Shown: positions 29,741 to 42,689 of the stretch, in pieces
Layout: each line of letters starts with the position of its first letter
How positions within the stretch are numbered: position 1 is the stretch's first letter
Source: Blumeriella jaapii
Taxonomy: Eukaryota; Ascomycota; Leotiomycetes; Helotiales; Drepanopezizaceae
Reading direction: 5' to 3'
NCBI GenBank assembly: GCA_009599575.1
Contig: VWND01000011.1
Location: forward strand, 930,001 to 994,000
DNA: 64,000 nt
Notes under the pieces: generated by a model
The model's input: only the letters and a program-made list of their open reading frames with translations
Told to the model about the DNA's origin: nothing
Database searches by the model: none
Translations under genes and position numbers: made by a program

Positions 29741-32700
29741 TTTTTCGTATAAAATAAAAGCGTTCGCCGATTTTAAAGCGAACGGTTATACGTTAATCGA
29801 TTCGGCGCTAATTAAATTTTTTTTTTTTTTAAAACTTTTAATTTAATTTTTTCCGGCTTTTTTTTTTGTAAAAAAATATAATAAAGCTCGTGATTATTTA
29901 ATTATATATTTTACGTTTTTTAATTTTATTATTAACAATCGAATATAATCGTTTACTTTTTTTTTGATTATTAATTTCGGAAATTATAGTGTGATTCTAG
30001 AAAAAGCTTGGTTGGCCGAACACCAAGTTTTATTAAATTATAATAAACGTAAGCTTTATTGGCCGAAGTTTTATCTTTTTATAGCTTTTTACGCTCGTTG
30101 TATTAAAGTTTTTTATTTGCACTTTCGAAAAATTTAATTTCGCTATTAAAACGACGTTGTAAAACGTAATAAAAACTTTGATTAATTGTGGCAAATTTAC
30201 GACGCTATGCGGAGCGCGAAAAAATCGAATTTTATTCGCGGTGCCAATTTCGATAGCGACGCCAATGAAATAATACAAAAAATTACACCATCTTTCCAGG
30301 CTGACAATCTCTTTTTTATTATTTCTTTTTCTTTTTTTTTTTTCTTTTCGTCAGAACAGCTTTTTCGTTCTACGAAAAACATTTATACCAAAAACCGAAA
30401 AAAAGCTTTCGCCGCGATGGCTTTTCAGCTTAATATAATCGATAATTTAAATAAGCCACCTTTTGAATTTTTTAAACGACCAGTTCGAAAACGAATCTTT
30501 TAACTTACTGCTTATTTAATTTTTATTTGCCAGATTATTGCATACGCTTTTAAATTGATTTTCAGAAAAAAAGCAGTTGAAATGTTTTCAATTTTTTTGT
30601 ACGAAATCGATAAAATATTAAACGATCTTACGTATAATATTTTTCTTAAAACTTAATTTTATAATTTTTTCGAACGTTTCAAAACTAACGAAATATCGAT
30701 TTCGACTTTTTTAATTAACTTAGCAAAGCTAATTTCGAATAAACCTTTTTTCGAATCTTTTCCTTCGGAATACAAAAACTTCGAACACGTGTTTTTTAAG
30801 ACCGCTAATAACGAGCTAGCCTTTTACCGGCTTTACGATTATAAAATCGAACTTATTATAAATAAAAAAAAGCTAAGATATATTTTTTTATATAAAATAT
30901 CGATTTCAAAGCTCGAAATTGTTAAAATTTATTTATAAAATAATTTTAATAAAAGTTTTATCGAACCTTTCACCGCTTTTTTCGCTGTTTTAATGCTTTT
31001 CGCTAAAAATCCGACGGTTCACTACGTTTTTGTATCGATTATCGAGCTTTTAATAACGTTATTCGTAAAAATCGCTATCTTTTTTTTTTTATCGATAAAA
31101 CTTTTGCTCGTTTTTCGAAAGCGCGAATTTTTACGAAGTTCGATATTCGTCAAGCTTTTTATAAAATTCGAATAAATTTCGCTAATAAAAAACTAACGAT
31201 ATTTCGTACGCGTTACGGCGTTTATAAATGTAAAATGCTACTTTTTGGTTTTATTAATAAACCCGCAATTTATTAACGCTATATAAACGACGTTTTTTTC
31301 GATTATTTAAACGATTTTTATATTATATATTTAAATAATATTTTTATTTATTCGTCCGACTTTTTAAAACATGTTATATACGTTCGCAAAATGCTTTAAA
31401 AGCTCGCTGACGCTGAATTACAGGCCGATATTCGAAAGTTTGAATTTAACGTTACTCGGATCCGTTATTTAGGTTTTATTATTTTTACTAAAAGTTTAGA
31501 AATAGATTTAAAAAAGGTTTTCGTAGTCGCTTATTAGAAGCTTTTTATTATTATAAAAAATGTATAAAAAATTTTTAGTTTTTATAATTTTTACCGATGT
31601 TTTATTCGAAATTACGATATAATTGCAAAGCTTTTGGTTTATTTAATTAAAGCTAACGTTTTTTATAATTTTATTTTTGAATATTAGAAAAGTTTCGACT
31701 TTTTTATATTAGCTTTTATTATTACATCAGTTTTATAATATTATAAGCAAAACTTTTTTTGTATATTAAAAATTAACGCTTTCGACGGCGTAATAGCTTT
31801 TGTGCTTTCGCAATTCTATAATAACGATTGGCTTTCAGTCGTTTATTTTAGCAAAACTATAGCTTTCGCAAAATTAAACTACGTCGTATACGACAAAAAA
31901 ATATTCGCAATCGTAAGATTTCTAAGCAATTTCCGTGCTGAATTAGCTAGCTTAGTTTATCAGATCAAAATTATTATTAATTATAAAATTTTGAAGTATT
32001 TTATGATTTTTAAACTTTTAAACGCTCGATAGATACGCTGAGCCGAGCTTCTCGCCGATTACAATTTTTTTATTACGTACAAACCAAGTAAATACAATTT
32101 TTTGGCTAACGCATTAATACGTCGTACGAACGAATTCGACCGCTAAAACTTTTTAAACGTACTTAGCGCCTGCAAACTTTTTTTCGAGCCGATCAGATCG
32201 ATTACCGCTTTTTGATTAAAAAACTTCGATCTTTTACGGCTTTCGAGATAGCTGTTTTTATCGTCGAAATAGCTGATTTTTTTTCCGCATTTCGTATCGT
32301 TGATCAGCTTTTCTACGCTAATCGCACAGCTAGCAGCCTGATGGCCTTTCGAAAGAAAGCTGTACGAAACGCTACAAAAAGGAACGACGTTAATAATATT
32401 TCGTATATATTTAAACGCGATCTGCTGTTATATTACGGTCGCTTAATAATATCAGACGTCGATTATTTCCGTTTGGCTTTCGTACGAAAAATGCACGATT
32501 AGATTTCCATCGTTTATTTTAGCGCTCGCAAAACTACGCAATTGCTTTCGGACTAATATTATTAGCGAGGTATAACAGCTTTCGTAAAACAATACTGTCG
32601 CAATTGCTACGCTTATCGAAGGAATTTTATTTTAAAAAATAAGCGCTCCGGTTTTTTTTAGCTTTTTTCTATTTTTGACTATTTTTGAAAGCATATTATA

Positions 32701-33895
32701 ATAGACTTTTGCAGCTTTAATAAAAACAAATACGGTTACGATAACGTGTTTGTAATAATAAATCGCTTTTTTAAACAAATTATTTCGATTTTTTGCTATA
32801 AAAATATCGACGCTCGAAGCTTTGCCAAATTGTATATATTCCATATGTACAAGTATTTTGGCTTTTCAAAAAGTATTATTAGCGATCGTAGCTTTTAGTA
32901 TTAGTTTATTTTTTGATTTGAATTAAATAAAATATTCGATACGTAATTAAAGCTTTTGATAGCCGTTTATTTTAAAACCGACGGTCAGACCGAAATTTAT
33001 AATTAATATTTGCAAAAACGCTTTCGACCTTTCGTAAATTTTTATTAAAACGATTAAAGCGAATTTTTTCTAATAATAGATTTCGTTTAAATAATTTTTT
33101 TTACGAAAGTTTAAATGGCCTTTTACTTTTTGAAATTGTATACGGTTATATTTTTTATACCAATTGGAACTGAAAGCTCGATGCTTTCTTTTTTTTCAAT
33201 TTTTTACATAAGCTAAACGCAGACGAAGCTCGTGCGTACGCTCGCCGCTATTACGACGCTTAGAACTTCGTTAAATCGTATTTTTAATAAGCTTACGATA
33301 AAATAAAAAAAAATGCGAATAAATCTCGCCGCATAATCGATTTTAATATTAGCGATTACGTATAGCTCGATATGCGTTTATTTCCGACCTTCCGGCTTTT
33401 TCGCAAGCTCGATAATTTTACAAACGGCCTTTTTAAAATTATAGCCAAAATTTTCGATAACGTTTTTAAGCTAAACCTTTTTAATATTATAAACGTACAT
33501 CCAGTTTTTTACGCTAATCGATTGCGTAAAATAGCTGACGACGCGTTTTCAGATCAGATTAACCCAGCCTTTAAATTTATTAATATAATTAATAAGCTTA
33601 AATACGAAATCGAAAAATTGATCGCTTATCGAATGCAGCGGAAAATCCTTTAATACAAAGTTTTTTAAATAGATTTAAATAAAAATCTTACGTGGTACTC
33701 CGCGTCTGATTTTATATACGCTTTTTTAAAAATGCGCGATTTTATTTGGCGTATAAAAAGCTTCCCGGTTTTTTTGCAAAACTTATAAACTGGCTAAAAG
33801 CGTATTCCGAAGGTTTGGATTCGTACGATCATTTGGATAGCGACGTACCAATAAATAAAAGCTCGAAAGCGCGCTTTTTTCGGACGGAAAGATAA
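29741..33895 (+). pseudogene. D2 pol: protease, RT, RNase H, integrase, chromodomain (degenerate)
   Basis: The protease remnant at about 29755-30060 has ANGYTLIDSALIK (usual D(S/T)G read as DSA) and WLAEHQVLLNYN. Reverse transcriptase from about 30960: IDYRAFNNV, FTKxDIR and the box YLNNIFIYS near 31329 (family YLDDILIYS, both Asp as Asn). RNase H 31780-32030 (SKTIAFAKLNYVVYDKK). Integrase 32390-33300 with a GRLIISDVDYF block, VIINRFFK and the DGQTEIYN box (32979-33003). Chromodomain at about 33607-33745 (EIEKLIAYRMQRKIL, then WYSASDF). A frameshift in RT and many TAA/TAG stops inactivate it. Family assignment is firm. Confidence 0.87.
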
Positions 33896-34162
33896 TATAA
33901 CGACTCATTCTGTTGCCACCTCTCGTGTTACTCCAGCAACCACGTATAGCTGCAAGCTCCCTGGTCTTCTGATAGATTTTCCATTAACTGTAAAAACTAT
34001 TATATATATAAAGCTTTTTTTTTTTAGCAACTTCTGCTTTTTGCAATTATTAATTCTAAATGAATATCTTTGTTACAGAATCAAAGGCTCGTTTTTCATA
34101 CCATATGAACACGGCGACCAGTTGATTGATCTCCCAGCCCTCCGACTGATTAAATCGTCACA
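33896..34162 (+). repeat. D2 3' LTR
   Basis: 267 bp. The inner start is altered (TATAACGACTC for TGTGACGACTC) and the outer end (34060-34162) is intact. Preceded by purine-rich GGACGGAAAGATAA, a plausible polypurine tract. Confidence 0.92.
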
Positions 34163-34167
34163 GTTTT

Positions 34168-35640
34168 TTTATTAAAAAGCGCTGATCAAATTTTAAATTT
34201 TTTCATAAATCGAATTTTTTGCTATAATAAAAGTTTTTGCTACGGCTCAAAAGTTTTTTAACAAATCGTTTTGCTTTTCGTCGATAGTTATTTCGGCGAT
34301 TTTGCGATTGAATTTAGCGTCGGAGCAAACGTTTGCGAAATAGCCGGGCTTGCCGCAATTATAATAAGCGCTAAAAAAACGCGCAGCCAAACGGAAAAAA
34401 TCGGGGGTGGCAGAAATAACAGCTATACGCTCGTAAAAATCTTTGCTAAAAAAAAAAAAAATTATACGAGCAGAAAAGACTAAGAAAATAAAACGCTATA
34501 AAGCTTTAAAAATACCGGAAGTACGCCTAGAATCCTGATTAGCAAAAGCTATAACAAAGGAAAAATAATTTATGCGATAAGTAAAAGCTATTTTTTCAGC
34601 TCGAATATTACGTGATTTTTTATCCGCAACGGTTAAAAACTCGTTTAAAATAATATAATTATTATTTATTTTATACTTTTTTATTCGGAAATCGTATTTA
34701 AAAATAAAAATAATTTTTTCGCATATATTTTTAAACCAACGGTTTTTAGCAATTTTGCTAATAATTGCGTAACGGATAAATAAAAAACAAAAGTTATTAT
34801 AAGTTTAACCGTTGTTTATATAAAGCTTGTTGTATTACAATTTAACAGACTAAACGCGGTTGTGATTAAAAAAACGCTGATTAAAAATGCGAAAAACGTT
34901 TCGGGCCGACTAGGCTTAATTATAGAACTCGGGGTTCAAATGCTTTAAAATAATAATTTTTGCTTTTTTAATAATGCATTTAAAATATGCTTTGGCTTGG
35001 TTTATATTTTATATAAATTTTTTTAAATATTTTTTAATAAACAATTTTATATTTATTTTTTATATATTATATTTAATTTTTTTTTAATAATCGCTGAAAA
35101 CGTAGCGAAAGTATTTGACTTTGGATAATTCGATTCGGAAAATAGCTAGATCGAAAACGGGAAAATAATATTCGGAAATTAATTAAAAATCTGCGGTAAA
35201 AGCGCGCGAAACTCGAAATAAAAAAAAAGCGTCGCGGGCGATATTAGCGGAAAAAGTTGAAAAGCGAGCGGCGGCGATGGCTTAAGCGATTATTTAAACG
35301 ATCTAAAGCTGCTGGGCCGCAGTAAATTCTTCAGCGTTAGCAAATATATTAAATAGTCGGTTTGAAAGCATTCGTCGGTTTAAAAGTATTAAAGTGTCAG
35401 CGTCGTACAACTCGATTTTAAATTCGATAGTAAAGCGAAGAAATCCAGCAGATAATTATAATTCGATAAAAAAGTCGTGAAATAAAAATTCGCTGCCAGA
35501 ATCGTCGAAGAAGCTTAAAACGAATGGAAATTCGAAAGCGCCAAAAGCGGAAGCAAAGAATGGAAATGCTAATTCGAAGCCGAATCGTACGGGTTGCGTT
35601 CGTTTTCGGATGCCGCGTCGATTTATAAAAAAAGCATAAG
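34168..35640 (-). pseudogene. A3 gag (degenerate)
   Basis: Inverted counterpart of A1 4870-6312. The zinc-knuckle position (about 34329-34370) reads YYNCGKPGYFANVC: first Cys and His are both Tyr. TGC-to-TAC is a G-to-A change and CAT-to-TAT a C-to-T change, so both fit RIP. The N-terminal part runs to about 35640 with a Ser/Arg-rich composition. Cut from its pol by D2. Confidence 0.72.
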
Positions 35641-35874
35641 GTGTTTGTAATATTAAGGGGGGGCGATTCGAGTTGCAAAAGCAGATCGAATTAATAAAAA
35701 AAAAAAACTCCAGCTTTTTCTGGAAACAAAATTAGTAAAAAGAAGTTTTGATTAAAGCACCGATAAATAAACGTCGGTACGGACGGCCTGAAAAAAGTTC
35801 GAATTGCAAAAGCAGATCGAATTTTTAACCGTGGATACAAAGCTTTCCAGCGAAAATTGTTTAGTCTTTTTTTA
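35641..35874 (-). other. A3 5' leader
   Basis: Non-coding sequence between the 5' LTR and gag, matching A1 4623-4860. No gene seen. Confidence 0.6.
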
Positions 35875-36144
35875 TATTATAGCTAGCTTAAAGATAATCG
35901 GGATAATATAAATCAAAAAATACGCATATAAATTAAAAAAAAAACACCGAGCTAAAATGCTCGGGGTCGCGAATTTTATATATAATAAGTTGCGCTTGTG
36001 GGTCACGTGACTTAGCGCGAGGCCTAGTGGCCGAGGTGGTCCGTGCCCAAACCTTATTCCAACACCACCGGCAATCATACCACTGGCACCTATACCACTG
36101 GCACCTATACCACTGGCAGCTATACCACTGGCAGGATCGTAACA
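35875..36144 (-). repeat. A3 5' LTR
   Basis: Inner part (35875-35990) heavily AT-shifted; outer part (35995-36144) intact, with four copies of an about 15-18 bp unit containing TACCACTGGCA (36077-36133). Confidence 0.92.
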
Positions 36145-39100
36145 AAATCCATCATTTATTAAAATAGTAAATCCTTAATCAAAGCGTATTACGAATCAAA
36201 TCGTACGTACGAAAGTCGTTCAAATGCTTTATAAGTTTCTTTTCAGCCCTCTGTTATTTTTCCTTTTTTTCTACGCTAAAACGCTTTTTTTGGCGTTTTT
36301 TTTTTTCGATCGGACTAACGACAACGCTCGTTTTTTATTTTATATCAGAAAATTCAAAAAAGCTAATCTGCACGATTTTTTACGAGCCGACTTTCGATTC
36401 TATCCAAAAGCTTTCCTAAGCTAATAAATATAAACGAGATCGAACCGGCCGAAAATTCGCTTTCCGATAATAATAATAAAAACGAAAACCTTTTTTAAAC
36501 GATTTTTAAAACGCATACGAAGAAATTAAAAGCTTTTCCGCCAATCGGGAAAACGCTCAGGCTTAAGCAAAGCTTTTTTTTTAGGCGTATTACGCGATAT
36601 GCGTTATTTTAACGTTCGAAAGCTTTTTGATAACGATTTACTAATAATCCCCGTTATATTTATCAAAAATAACTTTTCGTACAAAATGAAAGCGCTCGCC
36701 GATTTTAAAACGAACGGTTATGCGTTAATCGATTCGGCGTTAATTAAATCTTTTTTTTTTTTTAAACTTTTGATTTAACTTTTCCCGGCTTTTTTTTCTG
36801 TAAAAAAATATAATAAAACTCGTAGCTATTTAATTATATATTTTACGCTTTTCAATTTTATTATTAATAATCGAATACAATCGTTTACTTTTTTTTTAAT
36901 TATTAATTTCGGAAATCATAATATAATTTTAGAAAAAGCTTGGTTGGCCGAATATTAAATTTTGCTAAATTATAATAAACGCAAGCTTTATTAGCCGAAG
37001 TCTTACCCTTCCACAATTTTTTACGTTCGTTATATTAAAGTTTTTTATTTGCATTTTCGAAAAATTTAATTTCGCTATTAAAACAACGCTGTAAAACGTA
37101 ACAAAAACCTTGACCAATTATAACAGATTTACGACGCTATGCGAAGCGCGAAAAGATCGAATTTCATTCGCGGTGCCAATTTCGATAGCGACGCCAATAG
37201 AATAATACAAAAAATTATACTATTTTCCCAGGCTAACGATTTTTTTTTTATTATTTTTTTTTTATTATTTTTTTTTTTTTTTTTTTTTTTTTTTCGTTAA
37301 AACAGCTTTTTCGTTCTACGAAAAACAAATTACACCAAAAACCGAAAAAAAAAAAGCTTTCGCCGCCGCGATAGCCTTTCAGCTTAATATAATCGATAAT
37401 TCAAATAAAAAGCCATTTTTAAATCTTTCAAACGATCAGTTCGAAAACGAATCTTTTAACCTACTGTTTATTTAATTTTTATTTGCCAAATTATTACATA
37501 CGCTTTCAAGCTGATTTTCAAAAAAAAAGCAATTAAAATGTTTTTAATTTTTTTGTACGAAATCGATAAAATACTAAACGATTTTACGTATAATATTTTC
37601 TTTAAAACCCAATCTTATAGTTTTTTCGAACGTTTCAAAACGAACGAAATATCGATTTCGATCCTTTTAATTAATTTAATAAAGCTAACTTCGAATAAAA
37701 TTTTCTTCGAATCTTTTTTTCCGAAGTACAAAAACCTCGAACACGTGTTTTTTAAAGCCGCTAATAACGAGCTAGCTTTTTACCGGCCCTACGATTATAA
37801 AATCGAGCTTATTATAAATAAAAAAAAGCTAAAATATACTTTTTTATACAAAATATCGATTTCAAAGCTCGAGATTATTAAAACTTATTTGCAAAACAAT
37901 TTTAATAAAAACTTTATCGAACTTTTCACCGCTTTTTTCGCTGCTTTAATGCTTTTCGCTAAAAAACCCGACGGTTTACTACGCTTTTGTATCGATTATC
38001 GAACTTTTAATAACGTTATTCGTAAAAATCGCTATCTTTTTTTTTTTATCGATAAAACCTTTGCTCGTTTTTCGAAAACGCGAATTTTTACGAAGCTCGA
38101 TATTCGTTAAACTTTTCACAAAATTCGAATAAACTTCGCTAATAAAAAACTAACAACGTTTCGTACGCGTTACGGCGTTTATAAATGCAAAATACTATTT
38201 TTGGCTTTATTAATAAACCCGCAATTTATTAACGTTATATAAACGACGTTTTTTTCGATTATTTAAACGATTTTTGCATTATATATTTAAATAATATTTT
38301 TATTTATTCGTCCGACTTTTTAAAACACGCTATATACGTTCGCAAAATGTTTCAAAAGCTCGCTAACGCTGAATTATAAGCCGATATTCGGAAATTTAAA
38401 TTCAACGTTATTCGGACCCGTTACCTAAACTTTATTATTTCTATTAAAAGCCTAAAAATAAATTCAAAAAAGATTTTCGTAATCGCTTATTAGAAACCTT
38501 TTATTATTATAAAAAATATACAAAGCTTTTTTGGTTTTTGTAATTTTTACCGACGTTTTATTCGAAATTACGATATAATTGCAAAACTTTTGGTTTATTT
38601 AATTAAAGCTAACGTTTTTTATAATTTCATTTTTAAATATTAAGAAAGTTTCGACCTTTTTATACTAGCCTTTATTATTATATTAATTTTATAATATTAC
38701 AGGCAAAACTTTTCTTGCATATTAAAAACTGACGCTTCCGACGGCGTAATAGCTTTTGTGCTTTCGCAATTTTATAATAACGATTGGCTTTCAATCGCTT
38801 ATTTTAGCAAAATTATAATCTTCGCAAAACTAAACTACGTCGTATACGATAAAAAAATGCTCGCAATCGTAAGATTTTTAGGTAATTTTCGTATTAAATT
38901 AATTAGCTTAGTTTATTAAATTAAAATAATTATTAATTATAAAACTTTAAAATACTTTATAATTTCCAAACTTTTAAACGCTCGATAAATACGTTAAGCC
39001 GAGCTTTTCGCCGATTACAACTTTTTTATTACGTATAAACCAAATAAATACAATTTTTTGGCTGACGCATTAATACGTCGTACGAGCGAATTCGATCGCT

Positions 39101-39567
39101 AAAACTTTTTTAAACGCATCCAGCGTCTGCAAATCTTTTTTCGAGCCGATCAGATCGATCACCGTTTTTTAATTAAAAAACTTCGATTTTCCACGGCCTT
39201 CGAAACAGCTGTTTTTATCGTTGAAATAGCTGATTTTTTTTTCGCATTTCGTATCGTTAATTAAATTTTCTACGCTAATCGCATAGCTAGCAGTTTAATA
39301 ATCTTTCGAAAAAAAGCTGTACGAAACGCTACGAAAAAAAACGACGATAATAATATTTCGTATATATTTAAACGCGATCTGCTGTTATATTACGGTCGCT
39401 TAATAATATTAAACGTCGATTATTTTCGTTTAGCTTTTATACGAAAAATACACGATTAAATCTTTATCGTTTATTTTAACGCTCGTAAAACTACGCAATT
39501 GCTTTCGGATTAATATTATTAACGAGATATAATAGCTTTCGTAAAACAATATTATCGCAATTATTAC
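36145..39567 (+). pseudogene. D1 gag C-terminal part and pol up to integrase
   Basis: Continues D1 after A3 and aligns with D2 29236-32570. 36224-36424 and the following 300 bp are the end of gag. The protease remnant lies near 36690-36990 (DSALIK and WLAEY region). RT has its longest open stretch at 37538-38110, with the pre-RT segment YKNLEHVFFKAANNELAFY, then RFCIDYRTFNNV and FTKLDIR; the box near 38280-38310 has YLNNIFIYS. RNase H 38730-38990; integrase start near 39370 (GRLIILNVDYF). A long T run at 37252-37293 is out of frame. C2 interrupts the integrase at 39568. Confidence 0.83.
39564..39567. repeat. Target site duplication of C2 (TTAC), left
   Basis: TTAC at 39564-39567 is repeated at 50876-50879. 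D2 has the unbroken site as CTAC at about 32600, so the duplication is CTAC altered by RIP. A 5 bp duplication cannot be supported. Confidence 0.7.
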
Positions 39568-39832
39568 TGTAAAACGGTGATACCTTGTATTAATGGGAGT
39601 TGATAGTTTTAGCTATGGTCGAGGCATGGACCTCTCCGAAACCCTCTGCCACTGACTACCTTTAACAGGTATAAGAGCAAAGTATTTCCTTAAATAATTT
39701 TATAAACACGCAGTCCAATTTATTTTTTTATTTTTTTTTTTTCTTTTTTTCAGTTTTTTTTAAGGATTTCTTAAACTATTTTATCCACCGATATATGGCC
39801 GTATCAGTCTGGTTTTTCTATTTATTTTTATA
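39568..39832 (+). repeat. C2 5' LTR
   Basis: TGTAAAACGGTGATACCTTG... 265 bp. The first ~125 bp are intact and the remainder is AT-shifted toward the interior, ending TTTTTATA. Confidence 0.9.
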
Positions 39833-40580
39833 TTTAATAATTTACGCAGAAATTCAAACTTCGGTGTTTCGTTTTTATATACTCGCCGATGCATTTCTTA
39901 AATTCACAATCAAAATCGACTTCGATATTTCGCTATTACGGCTTAAAAAACCTCTTATATAATATTGTTCGCAGCTGCATTATATAAAAGACTTCTAATG
40001 GCTTTTTTTATTTTACGCATAATTATTAAATTATAAAAATGCAATATATTTCAGAAACGTTTAAAATTACGGTTAGGCAATTCTAAACCGTGCGAAATTT
40101 AAAATTCGAAAATCGCTTTTTTGTTTAAAAATAACAAATCGAATATTAATTCGTACGCTTCGATCGCTGCGCTCGGCTTTTTTAATTTAAATTTCTTTTG
40201 GTTAAACGCCTGGCGAAAACTCAACCTTTTGATTTTACGCTTTGTAATTATAGCAATTATAATTTGCGGCTTTTTATTAAAAGTAGTAAAAAGATGGCTG
40301 TACGTGCATTAGCTTAAGCCACGGAATATCGAAACCGTGGATTATATAATAATATTATATCAATTTAATTAATTTATTAAAAAACAAGTTTTTTAATATA
40401 CTACTTAAATATCTGGACGCAACCTTATTTTATTTAATTTTTTCAGAAAACACAAAGATTTTTTTAATAGCTTTTTTATTAAAAACGATTTTTTTTATAT
40501 TAAAAACTTTTAATCTGCAATTTCAAAAAACATTTATTTATTTAATTCAAATCCTACCAATATTTTCGCTAATATTATAA
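39833..40580 (+). other. C2 5' leader
   Basis: AT-rich leader between LTR and gag. A small open frame at 40121-40312 has no recognisable features and is probably chance. Nothing else seen. Confidence 0.5.
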
Positions 40581-40603
40581 ATAACGACGCTTTTCGTTTT
40601 TTT

Positions 40604-41860
40604 ATGCGAGGTCGCATGCTTTTCTCTGGTTCCTTTGGTGCACTTTTATTTAATAGCGCTAATATTACCGATTTTATCGAAAAATATAAAAAAACCTGTA
40701 AGAATTTCGAAATTTCTAAAACTAAAATATTCGATAAACTTTTTCGCTACTATAACTCAACCATTAAAAATATTATCAAATCGATAAATAAATAAAAAAC
40801 TATTAAAGCTCGAAACTGGCGCAAGCTAATTAAAACTTTAAAATCGGAATTCCGAAACCACGATCGTTAGCAAATTCGCGATATTATCGTTTTTTTTAAG
40901 TAATTTGTTATAACAATTCGCTAAGCCAAAAAACTTAAAGTTTATTATCGTATTTATACGAAAATTTCTGACGTTTTCGTTAATAAAAAAGTCTTAAGCG
41001 AAATTAAGCAGGAAAAATTGTTTTTACTTAGCTTTTTATTTAGCATTCGCAACAAAATTATTAAACATTTTAAAATTAATAAACAAAATTCTGAAACCTT
41101 CGATTAATATTTTAAATTTTTAAAATTCGTTTTTAAACAAAACCAAAGCAAACGTATTATCGAAGCTATAAACTAAAAGAAATCGCCCTTTCCTATCTAT
41201 AAAAAAGACGTGGAAACTTTAATACAAAAATATACCCAGCTACTAAAAATTACCGAAATCGCCAAAAAATAATTAATTATTATATTATTTAATCGTTTTG
41301 CAAAATCTATTAGCTTGGAAAAGCTTAATAAAAATATCGAAACTCTCGTATTAAAATTTACCGATATTAAAATTTAAAAATTTTAAAACAAAATTGAAAG
41401 TTTTATATAATAACAGAAAAAACTTTCTTACGTTAATTCGGATGATAAAAACGATTAAAATAGCTTTTATAACAACTATTTTTTTTAAAATACGCGAAGC
41501 GATTAATCTCGCTAAGCTATCGTAAAAGTAATAGCTGCCTAATAGCAATTTTTTTATGCTAGCGATTAAAATCAGCGAAACATTAATTATAATAACGATT
41601 ATTAAAAGAAAAAAAAAAACTAACGCGGAAACTAAAATCGCGACTATTAAAATAGTAAAAATAATTATCAAAACAAACCTCGTGGCCCTAAGTATAAATT
41701 TTGTAATAATAAAAAAATTCACTGCGAAAAATCTTATATTCGCTTAAAATACAAAACATTTAATTTTTGTATAAATAATAATATTTGTTATATTAATAAA
41801 TACGAAGCAATCTGCTTCGGACCGACAAAAGCAGAAATAAGCCTTTTTAATAAAATTGAA
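40604..41860 (+). pseudogene. C2 gag (degenerate)
   Basis: Capsid-type gag: 40640-40795 reads as the N-terminal capsid block of Ty3/gypsy gag (NITDFIEKYKKTC, ISKTKIFDKLFRYY), followed by the WRKLIKTLKSEFRNHD block at about 40817-40865, where the family has a conserved W..F...L...F.D. A nucleocapsid-like Cys-rich region lies at about 41690-41820 (FCNNKKIHCEKS, then CINNNICYINKYEAICF). Multiple RIP stops and frame changes. The start codon is uncertain: 40604 is the first ATG of the open stretch, but sequence similarity begins slightly downstream. Confidence 0.7.
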
Positions 41861-42689
41861 AATCAAAGCTGATTAAACACTATTCGTTTAAAAATAAAAA
41901 GTACGAAATAAAACGATTGCTTAAAAAACAAAAAAAATGCAAAAACGATTTTCACCGGTAAAAAAAAAAACATTCCAAAAAGCGTACTAATTAAAAAAAA
42001 AACCCCTACCCTAAATATAAATAAAATTCAAATATATAAATAAAAAATAAATATATATATTACCAATGCAATTATCGCATTTGCAAATATTATAGCTGTA
42101 TAATTAAGCCAGCGAATTATAAAAAAGCAAAATGCTTTTGTTTTATTCGCTAAACCAACTGATATAAAAAAAAACGTTAGAATCGAAAAAAAAAAAGATT
42201 TTAAAATTCGAAAAAAAACCGATAAAATCATCAGAAAAACATTTATAATAAAAAAAATTAACGACGATATAAAAAATATCGATACCGACACTCCGGTCCA
42301 AATCATTTAAAAAATACTAGTTTTTAAGCGCCCACTATTAATACGAAGCGAGAAATAAATCGATAAATACATCAGCCCCGAAGCCGTCGACGAAATTATT
42401 AAAAAATTATAAAACAGAAAATTAAATTGAAATTCAGCGATTTATTTAATATAAAAAAAAAATTCGATAAAATTATTAATAAACAAATTCTTGCATTAAA
42501 AAAAAACGAAAAAATTAAAATCATTCGAAAAAAAAAACGATTTTAAATTAAAAAAAAATCAGAAAGAAATTTATAACATCGCAATCAATTTAGCCGATAA
42601 AAAAAAATCTTCGGAAAAAGTCAGCCTTTTGACCTTCGCCATAAAAACTTAAAAATCAAAACGACGAAACTGCTTTTACACGGCTATAA

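Larger units (their letters stand above)
27750..34162 (+). mobile_element. D2: complete D-family Ty3/gypsy chromovirus
   Basis: 6,413 bp with 267 bp LTRs (27750-28016, 33896-34162) and duplication GTTTT. Encodes gag, protease, reverse transcriptase, RNase H, integrase and chromodomain in the Ty3/gypsy order. Inserted between gag and pol of A3. It is the only complete D in the window and the reference for D0, D0b, D1, D3 and D4. Confidence 0.93.
21929..36144 (-). mobile_element. A3: complete A-family retrotransposon holding M and D2
   Basis: LTRs at 21929-22198 (3') and 35875-36144 (5'), 270 bp each, with duplication AAATC. Subtracting M (22828-24189) and D2 (27750-34162) with their duplications leaves about 6.44 kb, equal to A1. 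Gene order on the minus strand is gag (34168-35640), then pol (27749 down to 22204). Confidence 0.93.

Noticed and set aside
37252..37293. Long T tract as a possible poly(A) tail of a retroposed gene
   Set aside because: Falls inside D1 pol; the same position in D2 and D4 holds shorter T runs, so it is expansion of a T-rich site.
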